Notes: generated by a model from the letters alone, not told the origin. Numbered from the stretch's first letter, positions 20,622-30,692 are shown. The stretch: DNA of 64,000 nt from Janthinobacterium sp. GW456P (GCF_002127655.1 NZ_NEHB01000005.1:54639-118638); one strand, 5' to 3'. Program-made: numbers and translations.

Positions 20622-21734
20622 ATGTCCAGTACGTCCCATCCTTCCCGCCTGTATGGCCTCGATACCTTGCGCGCGCTGGCCATCGTGCTCGTCTTCATGA
20701 ACCATTATTTGCTGTTCGTCAGCGAGGGCGGGGCGTTCGGTTTCTGGGGAGAGATCGGCTGGGCGGGCGTGGACCTGTTCTTTGCCCTCAGCGGCTATCT
20801 GATCGGCAACCAGATCTTCGCGGCCTTGCGCAGCGAACACGGGTTTTCCTTGCCCCGATTCTATGCGCGGCGTTTCCTGCGTACCTTGCCCAATTTCTAT
20901 GTCGTGCTGGCTTTGTATTATGTGTGGCCCGCGTTTCGTGGCGACAGCGCGCTGCTGCCACTGTGGAAATTTCTGACCTTTACGCAAAACATCAATCTGA
21001 CACCGGGCACGGCGTTTTCCCATGCATGGTCGCTGTGCGTGGAAGAGCAGTTCTATGTGCTGCTGCCGGCCGTGGCGCTGCTGATCGCCGCCTGCCGCAA
21101 GTCGCTGCTGTGGGCGTGGCTGGCCGTGGCCGCCAGCTTGATCGCCGGCATGCTGGTGCGCGCCTACCTGTGGGATGAGTATGTGCACGTGCCGCGCGGC
21201 GGTCTCGGCTATTACAAGTATATTTATTACGCCTCGTGGTGCCGCTTCGACGAGCTGGTGGCGGGCGTGGCCTTGGCGCTGCTGAAGAATTTCCACCCTG
21301 GCGCCTGGGCGCGCCTGACCTCCTATGGCAACCGCACCTTGCTGGCAGGAATTGCCGGTACGGCGCTGATGTTTTATGTGTTTCTTAACGATCACTATGG
21401 CTATGCGGTAACGGTGTTCGGCTATCCGGCTCTGGCCGCCAGTTTCAGCTTGCTGCTGATCGCCGCGCTCAGCCCGGCCAGCGCCTTATATAAACTGCGC
21501 GTGCCCGGCGCGGCCAGCCTGGCCCTGTGGTCGTATGCGATTTATTTGCTGCACAAGCAGCTGTGCATTGTGCTGCGCCCCTTCTTGCAAGACTTTGCTT
21601 ATGGGCCGGATAGCCTGCCGGCGATACTCATCAGTATCTCCGTCAGTATCGTCACTGGCTGGCTCTTGTATAGCGTGGTGGAAACACCGTTCATGCGCTG
21701 GCGGGCGCGCCATGTGCCCGCCAATCATGCGTGA
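20622..21734 (+). CDS. Acyltransferase 3 family membrane protein
   Basis: The ~370-residue polytopic protein begins near SRLYGLDTLRALAIVLVFMN and has about ten membrane helices, GVDLFFALSGYLIG and SLCVEEQFYVLLP, all typical of Acyl_transf_3 (OafA/NodX-like) proteins. These transfer acyl groups to surface glycans, lipids or antibiotics; the acceptor here is unknown. The ATG at 20622 is chosen because it directly precedes the family N-terminus. Further upstream in-frame ATGs exist (for example 20586). Confidence 0.85.
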   Translation: MSSTSHPSRLYGLDTLRALAIVLVFMNHYLLFVSEGGAFGFWGEIGWAGVDLFFALSGYLIGNQIFAALRSEHGFSLPRFYARRFLRTLPNFYVVLALYYVWPAFRGDSALLPLWKFLTFTQNINLTPGTAFSHAWSLCVEEQFYVLLPAVALLIAACRKSLLWAWLAVAASLIAGMLVRAYLWDEYVHVPRGGLGYYKYIYYASWCRFDELVAGVALALLKNFHPGAWARLTSYGNRTLLAGIAGTALMFYVFLNDHYGYAVTVFGYPALAASFSLLLIAALSPASALYKLRVPGAASLALWSYAIYLLHKQLCIVLRPFLQDFAYGPDSLPAILISISVSIVTGWLLYSVVETPFMRWRARHVPANHA

Positions 21735-21737
21735 CGA

Positions 21738-22202
21738 CTACATGTCGATCACGTCCAGTCCCCGTGGCGTGCCCACCAATAATTCCAGGATCGCATGCAC
21801 GCGCAGATTCGTGTCTTCCTGTGCGGTATTGAGGATCAGGGCGCGTAGGCCGGGCACGGCTTCCGTGATGTGGTCGCTGGCGTAGGCATTGATCAACAAC
21901 AGGACCAGGTCGGTGGCGCCCGCGCCGGGCTGGCGCCGCAGCCGGTCGTGGATCACGTTCAGCAGCGCGCGCTGCATGCGCGGCGTGGGATTGGTGATGT
22001 AGGCGAAGACGCTCGGCGTGTTGGCGATGGCCGCACAGAGGCGCCGTTCGATTTCGTCGGGTTTCACGTCGGAGGCGATATCGAAATACGCGGCTTCCCA
22101 GCGCGTGCGCGCGTAGGGATGATTGGGCGGGAAGGAGTCGGCCGTTTCAAAACCGCAGAGACGGCTCAGGGTTTTCAGCCAGGCGAATAGGGTGGAGTTC
22201 AT
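21738..22202 (-). CDS. Hypothetical protein
   Basis: The 154-residue soluble, largely helical protein has no recognised domain. It contains WEAAYFDIASDVKPDEIERR and a C-terminal segment with repeated aliphatic helices (LVLLLINAYASDHI, RVHAILELLVGTP). Codon use matches the neighbours, so it looks like a real gene. It is convergent with the acyltransferase (3-bp gap) and diverges from the tRNA-Val genes. Confidence 0.65.
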   Translation of the reverse strand: MNSTLFAWLKTLSRLCGFETADSFPPNHPYARTRWEAAYFDIASDVKPDEIERRLCAAIANTPSVFAYITNPTPRMQRALLNVIHDRLRRQPGAGATDLVLLLINAYASDHITEAVPGLRALILNTAQEDTNLRVHAILELLVGTPRGLDVIDM

Positions 22203-22310
22203 GCCGCGATTCTAGCGGCATTCCGCGCGCGCCGGGCCGACTCTATATAAAGAGGGCTGACGCCCGGGAAGCGGATGAAAAACAGATTAAAGTTTCCTGT
22301 AAAACAGCCC

Positions 22311-22339
22311 TTGTCATTCTGGGAAAGCCTCTCTATAAT
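22311..22339 (+). promoter_or_regulatory. Sigma-70 promoter of tRNA-Val genes
   Basis: TTGTCA at 22311-22316 and a perfect TATAAT at 22334-22339 are separated by 17 bp. The tRNA begins 11 bp after the -10 box. This is the best sigma-70 match I found in the window. Confidence 0.85.
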
Positions 22340-22350
22340 GCTGGTCTTCG

Positions 22351-22427
22351 GGGCGGTTAGTTCAGCTGGTTAGAATACTTGGTCGACATCCAAGGGGTCG
22401 GGGATTCGAATTCCTCACCGCCCACCA
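22351..22427 (+). tRNA. tRNA-Val (GAC), copy 1
   Basis: The 77-base gene folds as a full cloverleaf. It has acceptor stem GGGCGGT/ACCGCCC, D stem GTTC/GAAT, anticodon stem CTTGG/CCAAG, T stem GGGGA/TCCTC with TTCGAAT loop, A73 and encoded CCA. The anticodon loop TCGACAT puts GAC at 22385-22387, so valine. Base 33 is C rather than the near-universal U. The D arm resembles tRNA-Asp, but the anticodon and stem register leave no Asp reading. Confidence 0.9.
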
Positions 22428-22507
22428 GAATTTAGCAGTAGATGGTTTTTAAGCTGGCGCAAGCCGCAAGCGGTCATTTAAAATAAAATGATCAACAAAA
22501 GTTTTAC

Positions 22508-22584
22508 GGGCGGTTAGTTCAGCTGGTTAGAATACTTGGTCGACATCCAAGGGGTCGGGGATTCGAATTCCTCACCGCCCACCA
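22508..22584 (+). tRNA. tRNA-Val (GAC), copy 2
   Basis: This is identical in all 77 bases to copy 1, with the anticodon GAC at 22542-22544, again with C33 and an encoded CCA. It follows copy 1 by 80 bases and is probably on the same primary transcript, since no separate promoter is evident between them. The identity of both copies argues against a sequencing error or a decaying gene. Confidence 0.9.
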
Positions 22585-22690
22585 GAATGCAGTTAGAGAG
22601 AAAGGGTAAACCGGTTATGACACCGCGAACTACTACCAAGCTTTGGGAGTGACGCTAGTCGAACGGGTTTCCTTTGTCTCAAAAAAGTGA

Positions 22691-22716
22691 AAAACGCGGC
22701 TAGTCCGCGTTTTTTT
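22691..22716 (+). terminator. Rho-independent terminator after tRNA-Val genes
   Basis: AAAACGCGG / CCGCGTTTT stem with a five-base loop (CTAGT) continues into a run of T. It separates the tRNA transcript from thrS. Confidence 0.85.
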
Positions 22717-22799
22717 GCGTCTGCGTTTTCCTTTCAGTTTTTCAGTCCACACCATTCATTGCAGTTTTACCTGGCGCCAGCGCCGATATGGAGATCAAT

Positions 22800-24707
22800 A
22801 TGCTTACAATCCGACTTCCCGATGGTTCCGCCCGTCAATTCGACGGCCCGGTCACCGTGGCCCAGGTTGCGGCCAATATTGGTACCGGCCTGGCCAAGGC
22901 TGCCCTGGCGGGCAAGGTCGACGGCAAGCTGGTCGATACCTCCTATCTGATCGAGCAAGACGCGGAACTGGCAATCGTCACGGACAAGGACGCCGATGGC
23001 CTGGATGTGATCCGCCACTCGACGGCCCACTTGCTGGCGTATGCCGTCAAGGAATTGTTCCCGGACGCGCAAGTGACCATCGGTCCCGTGATCGACAACG
23101 GTTTTTATTATGACTTCGCCTACAAGCGCCCGTTCACGCCGGAAGATTTGACGGCGATCGAAAAGAAAATGGCGGAACTGGCCAAGAAGGACGAGCAAGT
23201 CACGCGCAAGGTTGTCGCGCGCGACGAAGCCATCGAATACTTCAAGGGCATCGGCGAAGCGTACAAGGCTGAACTGATCGGCTCGATCCCGGCCGACCAG
23301 GAAGTGTCGCTGTATTCCGAAGGCAAGTTTACGGACTTGTGCCGCGGCCCCCACGTGCCGTCGACGGGCAAGCTGAAAGTGTTCAAACTGATGAAGCTGG
23401 CCGGCGCCTACTGGCGCGGCGACTCGAAAAACGAGATGCTGCAGCGTATCTATGGCACGGCCTGGGCCAAGAAGGAAGACCAGGAACTGTATCTGCACAA
23501 CCTGGAAGAGGCGGAAAAGCGCGACCACCGCAAACTGGGCAAGCAGCTTGATTTCTTCCATTTCCAGGAAGAAGCGCCGGGCCTGATCTTCTGGCACCCG
23601 AAGGGCTGGTCCATCTGGCAGCAGGTCGAGCAATACATGCGCAATGTGTACCAGGTCAACGGCTACCAGGAAGTCAAGGCGCCGCAAATCCTCGACCGTG
23701 GCCTGTGGGAAAAAACCGGTCACTGGGATAATTACCGTGAAAACATGTTCATCACGGAATCGGAAAACCGCGCCTATGCGCTGAAGCCGATGAATTGCCC
23801 AGGCCATATCCAGATTTTCAACAATGGCATGCGCAGCTACCGCGACTTGCCATTGCGCTACGGCGAATTCGGCCAATGCCACCGCAATGAACCTTCGGGC
23901 GCCTTGCACGGCATGATGCGCGTGCGCGGTTTTACGCAGGATGACGGCCACATCTTTTGCCTGGAAGAGCAGATCGCCGGCGAAGTGACGGCTTTCCACC
24001 AGCAGGCCATGGATGTGTACACGGCGTTCGGCTTTACGAATATCGACGTGAAACTGGCCTTGCGTCCCGATAACCGCATCGGCACGGAAGAGTCGTGGGA
24101 TTTTGCCGAGGAATCCTTGCGTTCGGCCCTGCGCGCCTGTGGCGTGGAATGGACGGAATTGCCGGGCGAGGGCGCCTTCTACGGTCCGAAGATCGAATAC
24201 CACCTGAAAGACAGCCTGGGCCGCGCATGGCAAGTGGGCACCGTGCAGATCGATCCGTCGATGCCGGGCCGCCTGGGCGCCGAATACGTGGCCGTGGACA
24301 ACACGCGCCAGGTGCCGATCATGCTGCACCGCGCGATCGTGGGTTCGCTGGAACGTTTCATCGGCATCCTGATCGAACACTATGCGGGCGCCATGCCGCT
24401 GTGGTTGTCGCCGGTACAGGTGTCGGTGTTGAATATTTCCGACGCTCAAGCTGACTATGTACAGGAAGTTACAACAAAACTGCGCAAAGCGGGGCTGCGC
24501 GTACAGGCTGATTTGCGTAACGAGAAGATTACCTATAAAATACGTGAACATTCCGTACAAAAATTGCCTTACATCTTAGTGATTGGCGACAAAGAGCGGG
24601 ATGCGAATACAGTGGCCGTGCGGGCGCGGGGCAATGTCGATCTGGGCGTCATGTCCGTCGATGCCCTGATTGAGCGACTCAAACATGAAGTCGACACCAA
24701 GGCCTGA
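22800..24707 (+). CDS. thrS: Threonyl-tRNA synthetase
   Basis: The 635-residue class II synthetase has a TGS domain (about 1-60), the editing domain with HxxxH ([11 protein letters not shown], about 73-83) and [14 protein letters not shown], the catalytic core with motif 2 ([21 protein letters not shown]) and the zinc ligands including Cys in MNCPGHI, and an anticodon-binding domain at the C-terminus. The ATG at 22800 is chosen because GGAG (22790-22793) is six bases upstream. An ATG four codons earlier would swallow that site. It is the first gene of the translation operon. Confidence 0.98.
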   Translation: MLTIRLPDGSARQFDGPVTVAQVAANIGTGLAKAALAGKVDGKLVDTSYLIEQDAELAIVTDKDADGLDVIRHSTAHLLAYAVKELFPDAQVTIGPVIDNGFYYDFAYKRPFTPEDLTAIEKKMAELAKKDEQVTRKVVARDEAIEYFKGIGEAYKAELIGSIPADQEVSLYSEGKFTDLCRGPHVPSTGKLKVFKLMKLAGAYWRGDSKNEMLQRIYGTAWAKKEDQELYLHNLEEAEKRDHRKLGKQLDFFHFQEEAPGLIFWHPKGWSIWQQVEQYMRNVYQVNGYQEVKAPQILDRGLWEKTGHWDNYRENMFITESENRAYALKPMNCPGHIQIFNNGMRSYRDLPLRYGEFGQCHRNEPSGALHGMMRVRGFTQDDGHIFCLEEQIAGEVTAFHQQAMDVYTAFGFTNIDVKLALRPDNRIGTEESWDFAEESLRSALRACGVEWTELPGEGAFYGPKIEYHLKDSLGRAWQVGTVQIDPSMPGRLGAEYVAVDNTRQVPIMLHRAIVGSLERFIGILIEHYAGAMPLWLSPVQVSVLNISDAQADYVQEVTTKLRKAGLRVQADLRNEKITYKIREHSVQKLPYILVIGDKERDANTVAVRARGNVDLGVMSVDALIERLKHEVDTKA

Positions 24708-24758
24708 CGAGGAAACTCGCTGCACGACCGTCTTACAAGATTTTTAAAGGAAATTACA

Positions 24759-25280
24759 ATAGCTACTGACAAGTCACATCGCATCAATGGCGAAATCACT
24801 GCCCCTGAAATGCGTTTAAGCGGGGTCGATAACGAGCCACTCGGTATCGTAAGTTTGGCTGAAGCCTTCCGCCTGGCGGAAGAGGCAAATGTCGACCTGG
24901 TGGAAATTGCGCCTACCGCGCAGCCACCGGTGTGCCGTTTGATGGACTACGGCAAATTTAAGTATTCGGAGCAAAAGAAAGCTCACGAAGCCAAATTGAA
25001 GCAAAAGATCATCCTCGTGAAGGAAGTCAAATTCCGTCCGGGGACTGATGATGGTGACTACAATATCAAGTTGCGTAATCTCATCAAGTTCCTTGAAGAC
25101 GGCGATAAGACCAAGATCACCTTGCGTTTTCGCGGCCGCGAGATGGCGCATCAGGATATTGGCTTCCGCATGCTGGAACGTCTGAAAGCCGATCTGGAGC
25201 CGTATGGCCAGGTCGAGCAGTTCCCGAAGATGGAAGGCCGCCAAATGATCATGGTTCTTTCGCCTAAGAAGAAGAAGTAA
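24759..25280 (+). CDS. infC: Translation initiation factor IF-3, AUA start codon
   Basis: The 173-residue IF-3 binds the 30S subunit and proofreads start codons. Recognisable blocks are [22 protein letters not shown] and [12 protein letters not shown]. No ATG, GTG or TTG is present at the expected N-terminus. The first ATG (24810) would delete 17 conserved residues. AAAGGA (24746-24751) is seven bases before an ATA at 24759, which gives the expected N-terminus. An in-frame ATT at 24753 is too close to the ribosome site. Non-canonical infC starts mediate IF-3 autoregulation (AUU in E. coli). Confidence 0.93.
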   Translation: MATDKSHRINGEITAPEMRLSGVDNEPLGIVSLAEAFRLAEEANVDLVEIAPTAQPPVCRLMDYGKFKYSEQKKAHEAKLKQKIILVKEVKFRPGTDDGDYNIKLRNLIKFLEDGDKTKITLRFRGREMAHQDIGFRMLERLKADLEPYGQVEQFPKMEGRQMIMVLSPKKKK

Positions 25281-25483
25281 GCTACAATAGCGTTTTACTG
25301 TGGGTGAACACAGCGCGTGCCAGCATTGGCGCGGCGTCAAACCCCAGGCAGAATTTGCGCGGCTCGCTCAGCAATGTGCGGGCCGCGTGAACTGTAGCGG
25401 ACTCGCATCCGCTGCACAACATGTGAAAGCAGGCATCTAAGCGCAGCGTCGTGTTGCCACCTGCAATCCTGTTATAAATGGAG

Positions 25484-25501
25484 CTGTCCGTAAGAGGACA
25501 G
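25484..25501 (+). promoter_or_regulatory. Hairpin covering the rpmI ribosome binding site
   Basis: CTGTCC-GTAAGA-GGACAG is a perfect 6-bp stem. The Shine-Dalgarno AGAGGA (25493-25498) is split between its loop and 3' arm, nine bases before the rpmI ATG. It ends a 227-base leader between infC and rpmI that has no ORF of its own. By analogy with rpmI-rplT autoregulation by L20, this could be a translational control site; that is inferred. Confidence 0.5.
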
Positions 25502-25507
25502 ATTGCT

Positions 25508-25705
25508 ATGCCTAAAATGAAGACCAAAAGCTCCGCGAAAAAACGTTTTCGCGTGCGTCCAGGTGGAACTGTCAAGTCGGGTCACGCGTTCAAGCGCCAC
25601 ATCCTGACCAAGAAGACCACCAAGAACAAACGTCAGTTGCGCGGTACCCGTAACATCAACGCATCGGATGTCACATCCGTCATGCGCATGATGCCGACTG
25701 CTTAA
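25508..25705 (+). CDS. rpmI: 50S ribosomal protein L35
   Basis: The 65-residue product begins [16 protein letters not shown] and has the standard L35 length and basic composition. The ATG at 25508 follows the ribosome site held in a hairpin. It lies between infC and rplT in the conserved IF3-L35-L20 order. Confidence 0.99.
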   Translation: MPKMKTKSSAKKRFRVRPGGTVKSGHAFKRHILTKKTTKNKRQLRGTRNINASDVTSVMRMMPTA

Positions 25706-25731
25706 TCTCACACTCAATTTAAGGAGTTACT

Positions 25732-26091
25732 ATGCCTAGAGTAAAACGTGGGGTTACAGCTCGTGCCCGTCATAAAAAGATTCTTGTTCAAGCTAAAGGC
25801 TACCGTGGTCGCCGCAGCCGTGTATACCGTGTTGCCAAGCAAGCAGTTATGCGCGCTGGCCAATACGCTTACCGCGATCGCCGCAACAAGAAACGCGTTT
25901 TCCGCCGCCTGTGGATCGCCCGTATCAACGCCGCTTCCCGTGAGCATGGCGTAACGTACAGCGTATTCATGAACGGTCTGAAAAAAGCAAATATCGAACT
26001 GGACCGTAAAGTCCTGGCCGATATGGCTGTGATGGACAAGCCAGCATTCGCTGCGATTGTCAACGCAGTGAAAGCAAAAATCGCTGCGTAA
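25732..26091 (+). CDS. rplT: 50S ribosomal protein L20
   Basis: The 119-residue L20 begins [18 protein letters not shown]. It is an early 23S rRNA-binding assembly protein and, in E. coli, the translational repressor of its own operon. It is preceded by AAGGAG and follows rpmI by 26 bp. Confidence 0.99.
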   Translation: MPRVKRGVTARARHKKILVQAKGYRGRRSRVYRVAKQAVMRAGQYAYRDRRNKKRVFRRLWIARINAASREHGVTYSVFMNGLKKANIELDRKVLADMAVMDKPAFAAIVNAVKAKIAA

Positions 26092-26106
26092 GCACGGTTA
26101 TTGCAC

Positions 26107-26166
26107 AACGTCATCCCCAGGGTGACGTTATAAAGAGCGGGGCAGGGGTGTGAACCTTATGCCCCG
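26107..26166 (+). terminator. Two hairpins between rplT and pheS, possible attenuator
   Basis: AACGTCA-N9-TGACGTT (26107-26129) and CGGGGCA-N15-TGCCCCG (26138-26166) are perfect 7-bp stems, the second followed by TTTCCGTTTTTG. A six-codon ORF MPRFRF* overlaps the second 3' arm (26159-26179). Partial termination before pheST is plausible. Whether translation of the Phe codons matters is speculative. Confidence 0.45.
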
Positions 26167-26235
26167 TTTCCGTTTTTGATTGTTGGATTTTAGCTAACCG
26201 AGTCCAGAATTGATGTCCAAAACAGGAAATGCCGC

Positions 26236-27252
26236 ATGAACTCCCTAGAAGAACTCGTCGTCTCGGCCCAGGCTGACTTTATCGCCGCCGCAGACGCTGC
26301 CGCACTTGAAAACGCCAAAGCCCGCTACCTGGGCAAGACTGGCCAGATTACCGAAATGATGAAGGGCCTGGGCAAACTGGACCCGGATGCGCGCAAGGCG
26401 CAGGGCGCCCTGATCAACGCCGTCAAAGTGCAGATCGAAGACGCGCTGACGGCGCGCCGTGATGCGCTGGCCGATGCCCAGATGCAAGGCCGTCTGAACG
26501 CCGAAGCGATCGACGTGACCCTGCCAGGCCGTGGCCGCATGCCAGGCGGCATCCATCCCGTGATGCGCACGTGGGAGCGGGTCGAGGAAATCTTCCGCTC
26601 GATCGGCTTCGACGTGGCCGACGGCCCCGAAATCGAGAACGACTGGACCAACTTCACGGCGCTGAACAGCCCGGAAAACCATCCAGCCCGTTCCATGCAG
26701 GACACCTTCTACATCGATGGCAACGACACCGATGGCAAGCCCTTGCTGCTGCGCACGCACACGAGCCCGATGCAGGTGCGCTATGCGCGCACGCACACGC
26801 CGCCGATCAAGGTCATCGCGCCGGGCCGTACCTACCGCGTCGACAGCGACGCCACCCATTCGCCGATGTTCCACCAGGTCGAAGGCCTGTGGATCGCCGA
26901 AGACATCAGCTTTGCCGACCTGAAGGGCGTGTACCTGAACTTCGTCAAGGCCTTCTTCGAGACGGACGACCTGCAGGTGCGCTTCCGTCCGTCGTACTTC
27001 CCGTTCACGGAACCGTCGGCCGAGATCGACATCGCCTTCGGCTCGGGCCCATTGAAAGGCCGCTGGCTGGAAGTGTCGGGCGCCGGCCAGGTGCATCCGA
27101 CCGTGGTGAAGAACTTTGGCCTCGATCCCGAGAAATTCATCGGTTTTGCTTTCGGCTCCGGCCTGGAACGCCTGACGATGCTGCGTTATGGCATCAACGA
27201 CCTGCGCCTGTTCTACGAGGGCGATTTAAGGTTCCTGAAGCAATTCAACTAA
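26236..27252 (+). CDS. pheS: Phenylalanyl-tRNA synthetase alpha subunit
   Basis: The 338-residue catalytic subunit has an N-terminal coiled coil (about 1-90) followed by the class II core. It has the motif [25 protein letters not shown], motif 2 [20 protein letters not shown] and motif 3 [15 protein letters not shown]. The alpha and beta subunits form the heterotetramer that charges tRNA-Phe. pheT follows after 78 bp. Confidence 0.99.
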   Translation: MNSLEELVVSAQADFIAAADAAALENAKARYLGKTGQITEMMKGLGKLDPDARKAQGALINAVKVQIEDALTARRDALADAQMQGRLNAEAIDVTLPGRGRMPGGIHPVMRTWERVEEIFRSIGFDVADGPEIENDWTNFTALNSPENHPARSMQDTFYIDGNDTDGKPLLLRTHTSPMQVRYARTHTPPIKVIAPGRTYRVDSDATHSPMFHQVEGLWIAEDISFADLKGVYLNFVKAFFETDDLQVRFRPSYFPFTEPSAEIDIAFGSGPLKGRWLEVSGAGQVHPTVVKNFGLDPEKFIGFAFGSGLERLTMLRYGINDLRLFYEGDLRFLKQFN

Positions 27253-27330
27253 GCGTTGTTCCGTTTGATTCATGGCGCTTGAGCGCCCGTGCGCTCGCGC
27301 TGTGAGCTTTGACCCTTTGAAGGCTTGATT

Positions 27331-29757
27331 ATGCAATTTTCCGAAAACTGGCTCCGTACCATGGTCGATCCGAAGATGACTTCGGACGAACTGGCCCATC
27401 TGCTGACCATGTCCGGTCTCGAAGTCGAAGACGTCGATCCTGTCGCGCCCCCGTTCTCGAACGTGGTGGTGGGCCTGGTCCTGGAGATGGAAAAACATCC
27501 GAATGCGGACCGCCTGAACGTGTGCCAGGTCGATGTCGGCACGGGCACCATGCTCAACATCGTCTGCGGCGCGCCCAACGTGCGCCCGGGCTTGAAAGTC
27601 GTCTGCGCGATGGCGGGCGCCGTGTTGCCCCCTGGCGCCGATGGCAAGCCGTTTGAAATCAAGGTGGGCCAGCTGCGCGGCGTCGAGTCGCAAGGCATGC
27701 TGTGCTCCGCGCGCGAATTGAAATTGTCGGAAGAAAACGCCGGCTTGATGGAATTGCCGGACGACGCGCCGATCGGCCAGAATTTCCGCGATTACTTTGC
27801 TTTGAACGACTTGAAATTCACGATCAAGTTGACGCCGAACAAGGCGGACTGCCTGTCCGTGCTGGGCGTGGCGCGCGAAGTGTCGGCCCTCACGGGCGTA
27901 CCCCTGAATGCGCCGCAGTTCCGCACCGTGCCGGTTTCCAGCGATGAAATCCTGCCCGTGAAGGTCAGCGCGCCGGACCTGTGCGGCCGTTTCACGGGCC
28001 GCGTCATCCGCGGCTTGAACGCCCGCGCCGCCACGCCGGACTGGATGAAGCAGCGCCTCGAGCGCAGCGGCCAGCGTCCGCTGTCGGCCCTGGTCGACAT
28101 TTCCAATTATGTCATGCTGGAACTGGGCCGTCCCAGCCACGTGTTTGACCTGGCAAAGATCCACGGCAGCCTCGACGTACGTTGGGGCAAGGCGGGCGAA
28201 TCCGTGAAGCTGTTGAACGGCAACACCGTTGCCGTTGACGAGTGGATCGGCGTCATTGCCGATGAGCAGGAAATCGAATCGCTGGCCGGCATCATGGGCG
28301 GCGACGCCAGCTCGGTCTCGGACGAGACGGACAGCATCTACCTGGAAGCGGCATTCTGGTGGCCGAACGCCATTCAAGGCCGCGCGCGCCGTTTGAATTT
28401 CTCGACCGATGCGGCGCACCGCTTCGAACGCGGCGTCGATTTCGCCACCACCGTCGAGCACATCGAGCGCATCACGGCCCTGATCGTGGAAATCTGCGGC
28501 ACGCCGGCCACCACCGTCGGTCCCGTCGACGACCATGTAGTGAACTTGCCGCAACGCCAGCCCGTGACCATGCGCACGGCGCGCGCGCAAAAAGTCATCG
28601 GTGTACCGCTGACCGATGCGCTGATCGCCGATATCTTCACGCGCCTGGCCCTGCCGTTCACGCTGGCCGACGGCGTGTTTTCCGTGACGTCGCCCAGCTA
28701 CCGTTTCGACATCGAGATCGAGGAAGACCTGATCGAGGAAGTGGCGCGCGTGTACGGCTTTGAAAACATCCCGACCTTGCCGCCCGTGGCAGCGAACGTG
28801 ATGCAGATTGCACCGGAAAATACCCGCTCGCTGTTTGCGGTACGTCATGAGCTGGCCGACCTGGGCTTCCAGGAAGTGGTTAACATGAGCTTTGTCGATG
28901 CGGCGTGGGAGCGCGATTTCTCGGGCAACACGCACCCGATCAAATTGCAGAACCCGATCGCCAGCCAGATGAGCGTGATGCGTTCCTCGCTGATCGGCAG
29001 CCTGATCGCCAACGTGCGCTACAACCTGAACCGCAAGACGAACCGCGTGCGCATCTTCGAAGTGGGCGCCATCTACCAGCGCGACGACAGCGTGGAAAAC
29101 GGCCCGCTGTCGGTGGCCGGCTACGCCCAGCCCAAGCGCGTGGCGGCCATGGCCTACGGCGCGGTGGCGGACGAGCAGTGGGGCCAGGCTGCGCGCACGG
29201 TCGACTTCTTCGACGTGAAAGCGGACCTGGAAGCGCTGTTCGCGCCGCTGGTCTTGCGTTTCACCAAGGCGGAACATCCGGCCCTGCATCCGGGCCGTTC
29301 GGCCAACGTGGAGCTCGATGGCAAGGTCATCGGTTTCATCGGCGAATTGCACCCGCGCTGGATGCAAAAGTATGACTTGCCGCTGGCGCCCGTGCTGTTC
29401 GAAGTCGACGCGGCAGCCCTGACGCAGCGGGTCGTGCCCGTGTACCAGGAAATCTCGAAATTCCCTGGTGCCAGCCGCGACTTGGCCGTGGTCGTCAAGC
29501 AATCGGTGGCCGTGCAGGATCTGCTCGACAGCTTCCATGCCGCCGCCAAGGCAAGCCCTGCGGCGCGTATCGTGCAAGCCATTGTTTTATTTGATGAATA
29601 TCGTGGAAAAGGTCTGGAAGCGGATGAAAAAAGCCTTGCTTTCCGGATTAGCTTGCAAGATACTCAAAACACCCTGCAAGACGATGTCGTCGATGGCCTG
29701 ATGGCTGTCCTGATCGATGCCGCCAAGCAGGGCCACGACGCGAAACTGCGTTCGTAA
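27331..29757 (+). CDS. pheT: Phenylalanyl-tRNA synthetase beta subunit
   Basis: The 808-residue beta subunit starts [20 protein letters not shown]. It contains the tRNA-binding OB fold (about 40-150, with [10 protein letters not shown]), the B3/B4 editing region, B5, the core-like domain and the C-terminal ferredoxin-like anticodon-binding domain ([13 protein letters not shown]). The ATG at 27331 is preferred over the TTG two codons earlier. It is complete, with no frame disruption. Confidence 0.99.
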   Translation: MQFSENWLRTMVDPKMTSDELAHLLTMSGLEVEDVDPVAPPFSNVVVGLVLEMEKHPNADRLNVCQVDVGTGTMLNIVCGAPNVRPGLKVVCAMAGAVLPPGADGKPFEIKVGQLRGVESQGMLCSARELKLSEENAGLMELPDDAPIGQNFRDYFALNDLKFTIKLTPNKADCLSVLGVAREVSALTGVPLNAPQFRTVPVSSDEILPVKVSAPDLCGRFTGRVIRGLNARAATPDWMKQRLERSGQRPLSALVDISNYVMLELGRPSHVFDLAKIHGSLDVRWGKAGESVKLLNGNTVAVDEWIGVIADEQEIESLAGIMGGDASSVSDETDSIYLEAAFWWPNAIQGRARRLNFSTDAAHRFERGVDFATTVEHIERITALIVEICGTPATTVGPVDDHVVNLPQRQPVTMRTARAQKVIGVPLTDALIADIFTRLALPFTLADGVFSVTSPSYRFDIEIEEDLIEEVARVYGFENIPTLPPVAANVMQIAPENTRSLFAVRHELADLGFQEVVNMSFVDAAWERDFSGNTHPIKLQNPIASQMSVMRSSLIGSLIANVRYNLNRKTNRVRIFEVGAIYQRDDSVENGPLSVAGYAQPKRVAAMAYGAVADEQWGQAARTVDFFDVKADLEALFAPLVLRFTKAEHPALHPGRSANVELDGKVIGFIGELHPRWMQKYDLPLAPVLFEVDAAALTQRVVPVYQEISKFPGASRDLAVVVKQSVAVQDLLDSFHAAAKASPAARIVQAIVLFDEYRGKGLEADEKSLAFRISLQDTQNTLQDDVVDGLMAVLIDAAKQGHDAKLRS

Positions 29758-29767
29758 TTACCGGACT

Positions 29768-29792
29768 GGCCGTCGCTTTTTGCGTGACGGCC
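29768..29792 (+). terminator. Hairpin between pheT and ihfA
   Basis: GGCCGTC-N11-GACGGCC is a perfect 7-bp stem starting 11 bases past the pheT stop, followed by TTTCCGTCGTC. The poor T-run makes it a weak or partial terminator. It may alternatively be a processing or stability element in the operon. Confidence 0.4.
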
Positions 29793-29929
29793 TTTCCGTC
29801 GTCAACCGTAGACGAGCTTGCCATGTGGCGAGCTCGGGCGCACAGAAAAGGCAGGGCAGGAAAATTAATAACAGCGACGTTGATTCCGCCGTATTGCAAT
29901 CCGCACTGGCCGCCGATTTGCATCGGGCC

Positions 29930-30277
29930 ATGCTGGTTGCCAAAGTGCGCCAGGAAGCGGAAAAAGATTTACCCACCTTGACCAAGGCGGAACTGGCCGA
30001 ACTGTTGTTCGAGCAAGTGGGCCTGAACAAGCGCGAAGCGAAGGATATGGTCGAGACCTTTTTCGACGAGATCCGCAATGCGCTCGAGCGTGGCGAGGCT
30101 GTCAAGCTGTCCGGTTTCGGCAATTTCCAGTTGCGCGACAAACCGCAGCGGCCGGGCCGCAATCCGAAGACGGGCGAAGAGATTCCCATCACGGCGCGCC
30201 GTGTCGTGACCTTTCATGCGAGCCAGAAGCTGAAAAGCATGGTCGAAGAGACCAGTCCGCTGGCACGTGCTGCCTGA
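29930..30277 (+). CDS. ihfA: Integration host factor alpha subunit
   Basis: The ~115-residue DNA-bending protein acts as a heterodimer with IhfB. The IhfA body is clear: [25 protein letters not shown], then [13 protein letters not shown] and [20 protein letters not shown] with the DNA-intercalating Pro. The ATG at 29930 ([14 protein letters not shown]) is the first ATG in frame but lacks a good ribosome site. In-frame TTG codons upstream (for example 29894) could add residues, so the N-terminus is uncertain. Its place after pheT is the conserved order. Confidence 0.95.
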   Translation: MLVAKVRQEAEKDLPTLTKAELAELLFEQVGLNKREAKDMVETFFDEIRNALERGEAVKLSGFGNFQLRDKPQRPGRNPKTGEEIPITARRVVTFHASQKLKSMVEETSPLARAA

Positions 30278-30287
30278 GTGAGTGGCG

Positions 30288-30692
30288 ATGAACGAGCGCA
30301 TCAGTAAAACCGAGTTGATCGCCTTGCCGCCCATTCCGGCGAAACGCTATTTCACGATCGGCGAGGTGAGCGAGTTGTGCGGCGTCAAACCGCACGTATT
30401 GCGCTACTGGGAGCAGGAGTTTTCCCAGCTCAAGCCGGTCAAACGACGCGGCAACCGCCGTTATTATCAGCACCATGAGGTGCTGCTGATACGCCGCATC
30501 CGCGAATTACTGTACGAGCAGGGCTTTACCATCAGCGGCGCGCGCAACAAGCTCGACAGCCGTGGCGCATCGCATGCCATTGCCGACGAGCTGCCAGTGC
30601 TGCCGGCCATGCCTGCCGTGCCGCAGGAAGCGCCGCTGGACCGCGTGTGGATACGCAAGGAATTAATTGCGATTTTAAACTTGCTAAAATAA
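30288..30692 (+). CDS. MerR family transcriptional regulator
   Basis: The 134-residue protein has the MerR winged helix YFTIGEVSELCGVKPHVLRYW and KRRGNRRYYQHHEVLLIRRIR at residues ~20-85, a dimerisation helix and a short C-terminal effector part without cysteines. It is the small MerR-like protein that often follows ihfA in proteobacteria; its targets are not known. It starts 10 bp after ihfA, so it belongs to the same operon. The ATG at 30288 is chosen; a GTG lies two codons earlier. Confidence 0.88.
   Translation: MNERISKTELIALPPIPAKRYFTIGEVSELCGVKPHVLRYWEQEFSQLKPVKRRGNRRYYQHHEVLLIRRIRELLYEQGFTISGARNKLDSRGASHAIADELPVLPAMPAVPQEAPLDRVWIRKELIAILNLLK

Noticed and set aside
22351-22427. Reading this tRNA as tRNA-Asp because of its D arm
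   Set aside because: The GTC trinucleotide can be placed at the anticodon only by breaking the perfect CTTGG/CCAAG stem. GAC is the only consistent anticodon.
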